In this document: one piece after another, positions 12,201 to 24,860 of the stretch | Layout of the letters: each line of letters begins with the position of its first letter | Numbering within the stretch: the first letter of the stretch is position 1 | From: Calliopsis andreniformis | Lineage: Eukaryota > Arthropoda > Insecta > Hymenoptera > Andrenidae | Direction of reading: 5' to 3' | DNA length: 64,000 nt | Assembly (NCBI RefSeq): GCF_051401765.1 | Contig: NC_135071.1 | Coordinates: 9,526,961-9,590,960, forward strand | Position numbers and translations under genes: made by a program | The notes under the pieces: generated by a model | Databases searched by the model: none | Told to the model about the DNA's origin: nothing | What the model saw: only the letters and a program-made list of their open reading frames with translations

Positions 12201-14476
12201 CCTTGTTTCTGAAGAATTTCAAACACTATCGCGTGAACATGCTTCAGGAAGTTACCGAAGACTTTTATCTCGCCTGTTTCGCGCAATGTTTACAAACTGC
12301 ACCTTTCTGTAAAGTTGCAGAAGGTACCCGTAACGGAAGTTTCTCGCGTTTGGCGCAAAGGAGATTAATTCCTTTTTTTTGGTAGACCGATCCACGTGAG
12401 ACAATGCGTGGAAATGAAACGAGTGTCGAAGAATCGAAGCGTTATGAGCCACTTGCTACCTCCCACTATCACGATGGACACGCTTGTTGACTGTGAACGT
12501 TTCCCGCGTGTTTCCTAGTCGATCAACACGCAGTGACGATGACCCTGAAGGGGATTACACCTTCAGCCCCCTCACGAGGCTGTGGAATGGGCATTCCCTG
12601 GTGTTAGTGGAAACGAAGAACTTGTTTTCAAGCTTCGTATGCATTCGTGATTAAACAAAAGAGTTCTGAGATATAGCTCAACGTGTTTTCTTAATTTCAG
12701 AATGATTCGGCTGGTATCTGAAATGGAGACTGATTCATGACACAAACATGAGGCATTAAATCGGGAACGTAAACGCGGCTTTTGTGAAGGATCGGTTGAC
12801 ATAGGACCAACGTCAAAATAGTGGGAATTATTCATGTATACATGTCCACGATAACGTCCAGTTTTTTAGCTATGTTCTATTACTCATATGATTAACTTAA
12901 AACATTTAGCTGACTAATATGCTCAATCGATATTAGGTACTACTGATGGCCCTTTTCAAATACCATTCAAACTAATTTAACGAAATCAAATGCAACTATG
13001 TATTCAAGAAAGAACATAAATAAAGTTAGACATTTTCAGTTTAAAGCATGCAAACGCAATCCTGTCCACGTTACACGTTGTTACAACTATTGTGCGCGAG
13101 GGATAGTGTTTCAGAAGCCTGAATAGATATGCTTGCCTATCAGTGCTAATATTAAGTTACCTGCTACTTGAATAGTTGCAATCCATTTCGTTAACATTTC
13201 TCACGATCTACGTCCTTCGTTACACCCTGTATATGCTTATAATCAATCAAACAAATAATTCTGGTTTTGTCAGGGAGCCTTATACAATATGTATTCAACA
13301 CAAGACCTTTCAAAGTGGTTTTAACCGGTTACGTCTCGACGTCGACAATAATATGGCTGCTCTAGATCCCGATGACCAGGCGTCATGATTGTGGATCCTT
13401 AATTATCTCAAATTCGCGCCAAATTGCTATCACCAGCAGCAACTCTATAAATAACCTCTGTCAACACTTTCCTTTCAATACTAATTGAAAATAAGCAATG
13501 TTTTGGTCGTATTAGTAGAATTGAAGGTAAGTAAGTGTTTTCTCACTATTAATAAAATTGAGAGTAAGTACTGCATTTTTTTTATTAGTAGATATCAAAG
13601 AAAACAATGTTTTACTATACTCAAATGTATAATAATGAGATTGGGGTGGTTTTCCTATTATTTATACCAAAATAATAATGAGATTTATTCTTTCAAATGC
13701 AGTGTTTTCATGGGAAAAACAGTGTCTATTAAATACATTTCACTGCTATTTTGCACTAAAATAAAACGCAAAATGTTTAAAATTATCCAACGATACAAAA
13801 AATTAAATTTCACATTTTTCTGTAGTTACTGTCTTTCTCCATAGTTGGGCAGTGCAGTATATGTAGAATCTTAAGTTAACTATAAATGAAGAAATACTAT
13901 TTAGCTGAATTTGCAACTCTGAAAACTCTTCCTTAAACTCAACTTCTTTTCCTTGACTCATGTCAGTACAGACAACAACAAAGTCAGGAAGACGTGAAGA
14001 AATATTCGTGAAGTAAGAAAAACAATTAATATTGCAAAATATCGCTTGACTCCAGTGTTAGGTACTTAATTAAAAATATTATACATGAGCTTATAATTTG
14101 TAGAAATATTCTTCCTGCAGAATTTACTGCGCTGATAAAAATGAGAAACTCTATAGAGTCTTCCCTACGGGCGTACATTAAGCTGGCAATCTAAAGCCAG
14201 TTAAATTGAAACTAACCGAGGCGATAGTATGTTGCAATCAGTACGAGGTCTGACATACGTGGCGCAGGAGTGGTGATACTACATTAGAATATAAAAAAAT
14301 TACTAGAAATTCATGCAAAGAGAACAAATTGTGCGCAATACTCTTCAAGACTGCGAAAAAAAGGACTAGCGTAACTACTATAACTGTACAGGTATAAGGA
14401 AGAAATTTAAAGAAGTTAGAATATTAAATATCTTTAAAAGAAGAAAATCAAGGAGAAATTATAGTTAAATTTCTTC
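9254..14476. other. gene-poor intergenic stretch
   Basis: About 5 kb of mostly A/T-rich sequence. The short ORFs at 10456-10698, 12074-12286, 12572-12835 and 13485-13844 have no domain I recognise. Two donor-like sites might end non-coding exons: GAATCG|GTAAGT (+, near 11127), after a more GC-rich stretch at 10900-11100, and AAA|GTAAGT (-, near 11990). ACACCCTGTATA near 13222 matches the repeat-end motif seen at 19.85 and 41.91 kb. Nothing else supportable. Confidence 0.4.
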
Positions 14477-15030
14477 AGACTTCTACTTGGCATATTTTTC
14501 TCTTCAGTGCGCGAGAAGGAAGATAGTATTTTTATAATTGAAAATTATGCAAATTTCAGAAACATCTTAAAAAGGTCGAGAGGAGAGTTTGCTTAAAAAC
14601 GAGATTTAGGTGAAGAAAATAGGAAGAAATTGTTCTGGGACATTTCTTTAGATTTTTACTTGGAATATTTTTCTTTTCACTGTTTAAGAAGTAGAATAGT
14701 ATTTTTATAATCGAAAATTATGCAAATTCCAGAAATACCATAAAAAAATTAAGAGGAGAGTTTGCTTAAAAACGAAACTTAAGTGAAGAAAACAGGAAGA
14801 AATTATTCTGGGACATTTCTTCAGACATCCACTCAGAATATTTTTCTCTTCTTTTCTCGGGAAGTAGAAAATATTCTTGAAATTGAAAATTGTGCAAATT
14901 ACAGGAACATCACAAAAAAATTAAGAGGAGATTTTGCTTAGAAACAAGATTTAAGTAAATATAATAGGAAGACATTGTTCGTGGAATATTTCCTGAAATT
15001 TCTGCTCAGAATATTTTCCTCTTCTATTGT
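14477..15030. repeat. tandem repeat, about 173-bp unit, three copies plus a partial
   Basis: Units begin near 14477, 14650, 14823 and 14996. Each starts AGA(C/T)TT(C/T)(T/C)ACTTGGAATATTTTTC or a variant. Each then has GTAGAATAGTATTTTTATAA, GAAAATTATGCAAATT, AAGAGGAGAGTTTGCTTA and a GGAAGAAATT(G/A)TTCTGGGAC end. Units one and two are closest; unit three is more diverged and the fourth breaks off after about 35 bp. No ORF runs through. It looks like a small satellite-type array. Confidence 0.85.
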
Positions 15031-15405
15031 GTACTTTCTACGTAGGCTTATTAAATTGTTTGTCTTTCTTACAATGTCAAAATTGGTACTAATCAATGTT
15101 GGACGCGCAGAGCCATCATACTAATTGCTTCATAAAGATAGAGACATAGAAACCCTGTTCTACAGCATTTGAATTCCAGAGTTTCTAAACAATCTATTCG
15201 TAACATGTTCCCCTAAATTTGAATTTCTGAATGTTTAAGAGGATCCTTATGCAGTAACAGTACTCTACGAACCCCTCATCTTCCATACTACGCGTAACAA
15301 ACTAATACAGAGTTACCAGAGAAAAGCTAAAATCTAAGCAGATCAAAACGTGGAATAGTACTTCTGCTAGAAACGTATATGTTGAAAAAGATGTGTCTAA
15401 CTTAC

Positions 15406-15490
15406 GGTGTGCGTTGTGCCAAGTCTCGGCGAAGTTGCCCGAATTGGGGAACAACCGAAGCGCGGTGGAACAGCGCAAACCTTATATAGG
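15406..15490 (-). promoter_or_regulatory. TATA-box promoter with short non-coding exon, minus strand
   Basis: On the minus strand a strong TATA box (CTATATAAGG, about 15482-15491) is followed about 30 bases later by roughly 45 bases ending in a good donor (CACACC|GTAAGT, exon edge at 15406). TATA spacing plus donor suggest an untranslated first exon. The nearest downstream minus-strand gene is the SV2-like transporter, whose first seen exon has an acceptor at 8193, implying a 7.2-kb intron. The link is inference. Confidence 0.45.
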
Positions 15491-18400
15491 GAAGGCCAAC
15501 AGACACCAATATCCCCCACTCTGGTCTCGTGGAATACATGCATATCTGTCTATGACAGATAGACGCTGAAGAACTGTTACAAGTTGAACAAAATCACTTA
15601 TCCTTCGACAACGAGGTGCAAAAAGTTTGGTTCCTTGAAGAACACGAGGAACATCGCACGTGCCCTCACCAGGGGCGTTTGCACATTTCATTTCATTTCA
15701 AGCGAATTCAGTTACGCAACGCCTCGCGCGAGATGAAGATTACACGAGGATCACATCTCAGGAATTGGTCATTGGACGTCGAGATATTTTCTTCCTCGTT
15801 TGGAGGCAAAAAGAGGCTCCAAAATAGGACAGAGTGGATTTATGCAAAGTGGTTCAGTGAAGAATCTTGCTTTTGCACAGTAGTTTGTGATTATCTTTAT
15901 TTCCTATAATTCTGAGGTGGATAGAGTTTAGAGAAATTCTTTGAGAACTGCAATGAAGTATTTAGTGTAAAGTTCCTATTTAGTATTGTTAAAATGCTTG
16001 AAATCCCTCTTATCAATGTTTACAATTAACAAAAAGGTTCTGTAGTCTTTTTTTATCTTCAGATTAACGAAATACGCAAGTATTTTTAAGGTAATCAGGA
16101 ACCAATTCTAATAATCTTTACAGTTAACAAAACTATTGTATAGTTTTCTTTTACCAATAAAACTACTTGTAGGCTTTTAACATTGACCAAAGATAATTAT
16201 TTCAGCTACTGAAAGTATGTAAACTTGAACCTTAGAATGAAGAGCTAAAAATGGACAATTTCGATATTCCAGTAGTTGTTATCAGTGATTCAGAGTAAAT
16301 AAGAAGCTCATCATCTAAGTGAGACCATAAATCCGCCTTCATCTTTGAAAAATTAGCGCGCCTAAAAGCAAATGACAAACTGGCGTTGTTTTTCATTCAA
16401 AATTAAGCAGATAAGCATTTGAAGATTTCAACCTTCTTCTCTTTTGAGAGAAGAGAACGCTGATAAAGCAAATAGTTTCCAAAATTTGGATAAGTTTGCT
16501 ACGTCTCCAAGTACAGTGAATGATAACGTTTGATAATGAGTTTTCGAGGCTTGAACAAACGAAAGAAATGAATGAAATTTTGACACAATTTTAGTTGCTC
16601 TCGTTTACATGATTCAAGTAATTTGACACATTTACAATAATATGTTTGCAGTCATTGATTTACTATTCCATTTCACAGTCTGGAACGATTGCGTGAGATT
16701 TGCTCTCTTTACATGAATTTATAACAATTTTTCTGCTTTTTTTTGTGTCGTCGACATTCTTGAGTTGTAAACACTAGATACTACTGCTTAGTTAAATAGT
16801 TCCAACACGTTTCAATGATGACTGCTAATTATAAAGAATTGTTCATTTGGAAGACATATTTCCTTCTTTTTAATCGCCAAGTCTCTAAAAACTAGCTAAT
16901 CCACGTATATGTGGAATTGTTTATACATGAAAAGAGTACTAAAAACTGTTAGGAATATTTAAACGAAACCTCAGCATAATAAATAACACTATTCAACAAT
17001 GAACTGTTGAATTGGAAAGTGACTTAATCTTGCAAAATTAATCGATTTCTCAGTAATCAAAATTCAGATAAACAGTTTGGTGAATATAATTTTTGTGCCA
17101 ATATTTACTTGAAATATTAGTGTAATAAATAATAATATTTGCCTCTAAATTCTTAAATTGCAAACAATAAAGATGCAGTTGATAGAGTCTTGAACAATCA
17201 AAATTTAAATAAAAAGATTCCGGAAGCTTTCCAAGCTCCTCATTATCTTCACCAAACAATGACCAATTTGAACGATATTTACTTTGTTATACAATACTGT
17301 TCTAAAGAAAGCATTAAGAACTCTACAGCGATAAGGCGAAGCTAGGTCCTGTATTCTTCAAAATACGATAGTTCAGTGATATGAACCTGAAAATTAAAAT
17401 TAACGGAAATTAAACTTACTTACTAAGTTACTAAATATAGAAAAATATTGATATAAAATTCTTTTCTTTACTTCTTACTATTTTTCATCTCTTCCTGTTA
17501 GAGAACCTCAAACGAGGAGTTTAAAATTGAAAGGAAATCGCGACATATTAATTCCGAAAACTGTATCGAATTCTTTGGCGTCATCTACGCAACGTTTAGC
17601 ATTGTACAATCATAAATCTAGATAAACAGACTGATTTATTGTATCTCTCTGAACTTGCTTTCCTGTCGACGATTCTTGCAGCTTGAAGTGTGGCTTAAAA
17701 AAATTGCTTGTTTATAATGCAACAGGCTACGAATCAATAATTCATATGAATGAAAAATTGTAATTACATCCATCCTTCAAACAGAATTATTAATTTTTTA
17801 ATTTCTAGATCCTCGGAAGGGATCATAAATTGATCAACAAGATTTTTATTTTTGTCCACCTGCCAATACGTTCATAAGTATTAATATCTTCGATGAGGCT
17901 CAATAATGCGTTGGGCAGAGGACAAAGTGGTGACTCAAAGGATCAATAGCAGTCAAATTTGAAAGAAAACACGCTAATTGTGCAGCAGAGAGAGCCCGTG
18001 CAGATTTAGCGACTCTGAAGATACAACTCGGGAGCAGCGATAATGGAGAGAGTGTTTACTCTAAATCTTACAGCGTCTTAACAACCGCCAAAGTGGAACC
18101 AGGTTTTCGAGAGACTCATTACGCAATTATGCGATACTAAGCTGCGAAATTTTGCGAAAAATGACTATGAATTCAGTGCTTATTATCGATACTATAAATA
18201 GAAAGAATTCATTACTTTTTCACGGTAGCTCGTGTCAAATTTTCCATCTTTTCCGTCTTTATGTGCTTCTAGTGTTCACAGTGTCTTAACAAAGGCACAA
18301 AGCGGAAAAAAGTGATTTCAGATGAGCAAAATATTTCAAAAAACAGAAGTCTTTCATAAAAGGGAGGAAAATTATTTTACATTGATTTCACAATTTTTAA

Positions 18401-19226
18401 ACGATTTTCAAAATTATGGGAGCTGCGAAAAATTTTAAAAACTCTTCTACTGAAAAAAGAAGACTACTTAAAGAGTATCCTTGAGTGAAGAAAATTGTTT
18501 TACATTGTTTCAACACTGGAGGATCACCACAGCTCTTTATCGAAAGCATAATACCCTAATTTGCAGACAAAAAGAATTAATGAAGAGAAAAACGCTATGT
18601 ATTTCGAAACAAAGAAGATAAAATTCAAAATGCCCGCTGCGTAAAGTGCACTTTCACGTGCACATTGCCGCGAATATTTGAAATTCTGAAGAAATAGAAA
18701 CCTCATTTCCTTAAAGACCGCGTTACAGATGTTGTCTTAAGATTCCAAAGCGTGTTTACAATTTTATTAGGCTCTGTCTATTCAGCCAGACAACCTGTTT
18801 AGCCTATATTTTCTCTAGCGAGGTCGTTCGTGAGATCGACTTTATCAAGAATCTTTGTGAAGAATTAAATATGCATATGCATTCAGAGGCATCGGAACAT
18901 GACTGTCTCGGTCTCGAAGCATTAATATAACGCAATAATATACAATCATTCGTCATATAATCAATCGTCTCGCCGCGCAACAATTGTCTCTATTTGCCTG
19001 TGCTTCCTCGAGATTGCTTTTTAGCACTCCCTTCGCCACAATATAGCGATGCAGCCCAGGATGGTTAGAGAATGAAAATACCATCGAGCTTGATCTACTA
19101 AATGTCATCGAAATGGCGATTCATAATTTGAGAGCAATCTTCATGTTAGAATTTTTAAATAAAATAATAAACAACGAATTAATGAAAATATAATTAACAC
19201 CGAAGGACCAACTATACACAATATTA
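15491..19226. other. gene-poor intergenic stretch
   Basis: ORFs at 15616-15909 and 17050-17259 are short and unconvincing. TTTGGTGAA (about 17078) and TTCACCAAA (about 17248) form a loose inverted pair. No gene, RNA or array that I can support. Confidence 0.4.
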
Positions 19227-19857
19227 TACACGGTGTTATCTCTAACGCGACGCACGATTTTTCACCCACTTGCAGTCATCTGACAAAATAAAGTTTAGAA
19301 TAAAAGTAACAATGTATGGGATGTACAATTGATATCAGTAAAGAAACGAAAACAATTTGTTTTCATGGTGAAATCAAGGTCACCTTGGGTTTTACAAACA
19401 GGAACACATTTTTTTTTACCATATTGTAGAGGACATCGAGACGAACTCAAAACACATATTACATGCTATTTTTACTAATATATTACTCGATTTACAGTAG
19501 AAGAAATGTGAAATTATGGTTATACTGTCTTAAAGTCAAATATGACGAAAAGCTAAATATTTCACATTTCCACTACTGTAAATCGAGTAATATGTTAATA
19601 AAAATAGCATGTAATATGTGTTTTGAATTCGTCTCGATGTCCTCTACTACATAGTGCAAAAAAATATGTGTTCTTATTTGTAAAATCCAATGTGACTTTG
19701 ATTTCGCCATAAGAACAAACTGTTTTCGAAATTTTTTTACTAATATCTATTGTACACCCCACACCCTGCAACTTTTGTTCTAAACTTTTTTTTGTCAGGT
19801 GACTGCAAGTGGATAAAAATCCATGCGTAGCATTAGAGTTAACACCCTGTATATACC
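19227..19857. mobile_element. foldback (long inverted repeat) element, about 630 bp
   Basis: The two halves are diverged reverse complements over about 300 bp each. Left arm: TATACACGGTGTTATCTCTA at 19227, ACTTGCAGTCATCTGAC, GAGGACATCGAGACGAACTC, ACATATTACATGCTATTTTT, ACTCGATTTACAGTAG. The right arm read in reverse: TATACAGGGTGTTAACTCTA, ACTTGCAGTCACCTGAC, GAGGACATCGAGACGAATTC, ACATATTACATGCTATTTTT, ACTCGATTTACAGTAG. A loop of about 70-80 bp lies near 19500-19570. There is no transposase ORF, so it is non-autonomous. The outer edge ends ACACCCTGTATA. Confidence 0.85.
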
Positions 19858-22800
19858 TACAATATTATTTTGTTCTGAGTTCGCAACTAAGTTCACGCAA
19901 TGAGTTTATAAAGAATAAAAGACAGATCGTTCATCTGCTACAATTTGCACAAAAACGGTTTCTTTGAAACAAAATATCAAACTAATGTGGAACCTAAAGA
20001 TGCTCCTAAAGAGAATGCAACTGTGTACACTATTATTTCGCTATAAATTTACAACTCAGTTCACATAATGAGTTCATAAAAAATAAAAAGCACATCGTTT
20101 TTATCTTCTACAATTGGTACAAAAAGAACTCTTCTGATACTAAACAATATTATATACTTTGAAAGATTCAAAAACCACGATTTCCTGAATCTACAGTATC
20201 AAGTGCTACCAAAATGGCGGCCATCATTTGAGAGCCCCTTTCACAGCAAAACTTCTAATGTAAATACAGCAGCAAACAGCAAAGTAATATAAATAATAGC
20301 AGAAAACTGTCGCCTAAAGAAGGATCCACGGTATGTATTATTAATTTGCTATAAGTTCATAACAAACGCGATGAATTTACAAAACAGAAGGAGCACATCA
20401 TCTGCCACAAAGTAGTATAAAGAAGTTTCTTGTATTAAATGACAATATATAATTTGGAGGTAAATAAAAACACGGTTATTGAGTCACATATGTTATTCTC
20501 GTAATTTTGATCAGGTGTGCGCGCGCACGCGAAAGTAAGTCGAATTATGCACGTGTGATCATGCATGTGCAGCGTATGAAGGCATGTAGTGAGTCATCGA
20601 GAGTACTAACGTCATCAACATGCTTCGGAGGGGGCAATCAACCGGCAAGCAGCGTAAAAATGTCGCGAATCACGCGTCACATAGTGCATTACGGTTGCAC
20701 ACTGTTACGTGGGCTAATGCTGGGAACTAAATGGCGATTGGCATCGTTCTGTTGAAACTAAAGACAATTTAATATGTATCGCATGGATGGAATGATATAT
20801 CATAGCGCTCTGCTTTTCTGAAAGCTTCATTTCGTCTTTTGTATTGCTGATATATTTAAAGCCTTTCAATCTACTTCTACAATAATATACATAGATTTTC
20901 TAACTTATATCTATATAAAAGAGCGTGTCTATTTAGAGTTTTGAAGAAGAAACTGAGTCAATGAGACTTGTATCCAAATTTCTTTTCTGTAAAAAATGTA
21001 ATCATTAATTAAACTTGGGTTAATTGGAAAAGTACTAGAAACTGAGATAAGTATAGTTATTGGTGGAGACTCATGACTGTTGAACATTGTTTTTACCATT
21101 TTAATCATTCTAAGGACTCAAAACTTGAAAAATTCTACTCTAAGGAAAAATTCTATTGTTTTGGAAAAAGCCACAATTTTTTATTATATTTTTTATTTAA
21201 ATTCATATATCTGGAACAACCTACGCTACTAAATTTAAAAAGATATTAGAAAAGTATCTTTTCTAAGATTTCGTACGAGAAAACAGCTATAAAATACCTT
21301 CCTCACGAATATCCTACAAACAAACTGTTTTTTCTAACGAAACAAAAAAAGCAGACATGTTATTATCACGTATCACCTGACGACACGAGAGAAAAAAACT
21401 TCTCTATAATAACTTTAATAACGATAGCAATGATTTCCGGAGGAAATGATGATCTCGAGAACTTTATAAAAACTTGGTGAAAATGTTTATTAAAATTATT
21501 TACAAAATACCTGTCATTATTTTTACATTATTCACCTGTATTAACATAGTACAGTGTTTATTTTAGTCAGTCAAATTTCTTAAAGAAAAGAAGAAAGAAG
21601 TCATAGTTTGTCAAAGCAGAGTCAAGTTACAATCTTATTTCGTAGTAATGTCTGTCCTTGGATGCATTAACGAACAAATTTATTGTAGGACAAATTTTCT
21701 TCTATCGTGTGATAAAGATTGATTTAATGCATCTCTCGAACGAGTTAAAACTTCCGAGAGTAACTACGCGTTACTAGTTCATTCTCATTTTTTATGTGAT
21801 CATTTATTATGTTGTACGGTATTTCCTCAATATAAGCTCACTCCTGATCTCTGGAAACTATTCTTCCACTTAGTGGCATAGCTAGAGACCAGTATGCTCC
21901 TATACAGAAATCTTCTGGGCTCCTTATCTCATTATTCTCTTCATGTTACTTAAGCACATTATTTACGTTATGATGGTCATACAAATGAAATGTAAATTCA
22001 AACAAAAAATTATTATTAAATTAATAGTTGATAAAGAAGCCACTTATTTCTTATTTGCAAAATGGTTATATTACGAATGTGAAAAATATCTACTCTATAA
22101 GAATATAAAAACACATAGCATATACAAATATATCTATTCTTATCCTATCTATATAGAGTGTCATTTTATACGTAACTTATTGGCCTCCAAAGTTACATTG
22201 ATAAAAAGTTATTTAGTATCTAAAATGTGATTTGATATATTAATAAGAATTCGATAAGTAGTGGCGTGCATGTAATACAAAATATCTAAAAAATATAATA
22301 ATGTGTATCTATGTAGTTCGTGAAGGTAGGACGCTGGACAGTGGGCCTCCTGCTAGTCTTAGGTCATTGTGCACTGCATACAACTGCCCCCCTATAGCTC
22401 CGCCACTACTTCCACTTCTGTTTTTAATAAAAAAAATCGAGTTATAAAGTCATCTTTTATTAATTTCTTTTTCTAACTAGAATAATATTTTCCTTATTTT
22501 ATTTAAAAGCCTATTCCTCGCTTTAAAGTTTAAAGCTTAAACTTGATATCAAACTATCGTGAGTGTATTTAAGAAACTACTGTATACTACAGGTACTATA
22601 TTCATCATGATGCTAATTTTAAAATTAATTTTCTTGAAACAGATATTATTGTCCAGAATTAAAATAATATAATTATCTTTTCTAGACGCTTCTTCTTAGT
22701 AAATCCTATTTTGAGAAGCAGCGATTAAAATTCATAATAAAAGAGCGACCTTCAAGTTCATGTATACATCACAATGCATCACGATTGCAACAATAGACAA

Positions 22801-24860
22801 ACATTTTCCTTTATCGCTGCACAACACGTAAATCAAGTTCGTATGGAAAATCGGCGCATGGAGTTTAATTAGCGCATTCTGATTATGCGAAACGTGTTAC
22901 ACAATAGACGACTTTGGCTTATTAATACTGTTACATAATTTTGCATACATAAATATGAAGGAAACTCAGATACAGGAAGTTTTTATTTACGAGAAAGTAG
23001 AGAAATGAGATCAAATTTGAGTTATTAATAACGCTTCTTTGATACAGCATGAAGTTTTAAATAATTTTAAACTGGAAATTTTTTTCAAATAGAAATGAAG
23101 ATATTTTTAAAGGTTTTTACCGACATGAAACTTTCTTCAATCATGTCTTAGTTTTTCTAATTGTAAAAACAATTTCATATTGTTTTGAGAATAATATATA
23201 AACTATTTGATTGAAATAATCTTGTATTACTAGAGAAATGAAGAATAACAAAAAGCTTTCAGAATTTTCAATAATTATAATCAATTAATCATTATAATTA
23301 CTATAATTATTATATAACTAAGCAGATTCTCTATAAATAGTTTGATTTTCATGATTTGAAAACGATATTTTTATTGGAACAGTTGCTTTATATACTAGTG
23401 ATCCATTTTTAGCAACGGCAGAAAGATACCTACATATTTTAGAAAATTTAATTAGATTTGTAGAAAATAGCGTACAGAAATTTATATACTACTTAATTTA
23501 TATAGTATTAATAATCTTCCCTCAGAAGTAAAGTAATTGCAAGTATCGCTAAAAAATATATTTTTCATCAACCTTTTGTCTTATGATTTAGAGTAATACT
23601 TTCTGAGACAAAGTCGCTACCTCTTATTTGTGCTTTCCCGTATTTTCTGCTTTAATGTAACACACGTTGAGACTACATAATTTCCACAAACAACCTACAT
23701 TAGGAAGAGGGCTATAATTGATATGTATTGGATTTTAATCGATATGTAGTCAAAGAAAAGGATCATCATCTCATATTAAGAAGTTATACCAGTATATTTT
23801 ATTCAAATTAAATAATACTTTAATTTTGTAATTACTGGAAAATATAAAATATTCCCATATTGATCAGTACTTTAATAAGCTTATGATATTTTTATGTATG
23901 ATATAGAATTACTATATTATTAGATTCTTATATATATATATATGCGCAACTGGAAAAAGTTATATCTATTTCTTGATTGAAATTAAAAGAAAATGTTAGA
24001 GGCAAAAGATGGCTAAATGAATGGTTCTAAAAGGACTATATTTTTACGAATTTTTTTTTACAAGTGTAATAATTCATCTGCATGCTGTAATTTTTAAATG
24101 AAAACATGCCCTTGTTTGCATAAATTGAATCACTTTTTAATTCTATATTAAAAAGTATACACTAAGAGATATAAAAGAAATATTAATGCGAGATATTTTG
24201 AAATAATATCTTTATTATAAGAGATGCTTCCTCCACACATTTTTCACATTCCACGCAACACCTCCGAAGAATAAAATGTTTCTAAATACATATGCATCTG
24301 CTTCTGTTATGAAAATAAAGTATAATGGATATGTACATCTTCTTTAATAAGAACATTTTTTACAAAGTACCTTGTGAAATAATCATTTTCCGGCCGTGTT
24401 ATTTACTAACAATAATTGCCTATTTTCAACCTACTTTCTTTATCTTTTTACGTAAAATAGGAAAATGATTTGATTTATGCAAAAAAATGTGAATTTCTTT
24501 CCATTAAAAGAAAATGTTGCAACTATAAAATGCACACACATTATTGCACTTGTAAAAAATATATAGTCGTGAAAATAGAGTCTTTATCGAACCATTTACG
24601 TTTTTTTTCTAACCATTTTCTTCTAATTTTAGCCAAAGAAAAGATATGACCTGTTTCAGTTGAATGAATCACCTTATTTAACAAAATTATTGTAAAATTA
24701 TATTATATGTACACATATAAAATATACACCTAATACTTCTGCCACCTGCTTAATAAAACAGTGCTACCGTTTCAAGAATTCCTACCTAAATTAGCCAAGT
24801 ACTGGTAAAGGCACAATACTGCAACAATTATTTTCCTTTTTAGGAAAAAAACGTAGACTG
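19858..24860. other. gene-poor intergenic stretch
   Basis: Mostly A/T-rich. A GC-richer island at about 20510-20760 has an 82-codon ORF without recognisable domain; AAAATGGCGGCCAT at about 20210 matches the YY1/Pho-type core. A short (TA)n run lies at about 23930-23944. No gene model can be supported. Confidence 0.4.

Noticed and set aside
13485..13844. 119-aa plus-strand ORF
   Set aside because: A/T-driven composition (Ile/Lys/Phe/Tyr-rich), no domain, no nearby splice signals in a consistent phase.
15616..15909. 97-aa plus-strand ORF near the TATA box
   Set aside because: No domain or codon-use signal, and it lies upstream of a promoter oriented the other way.
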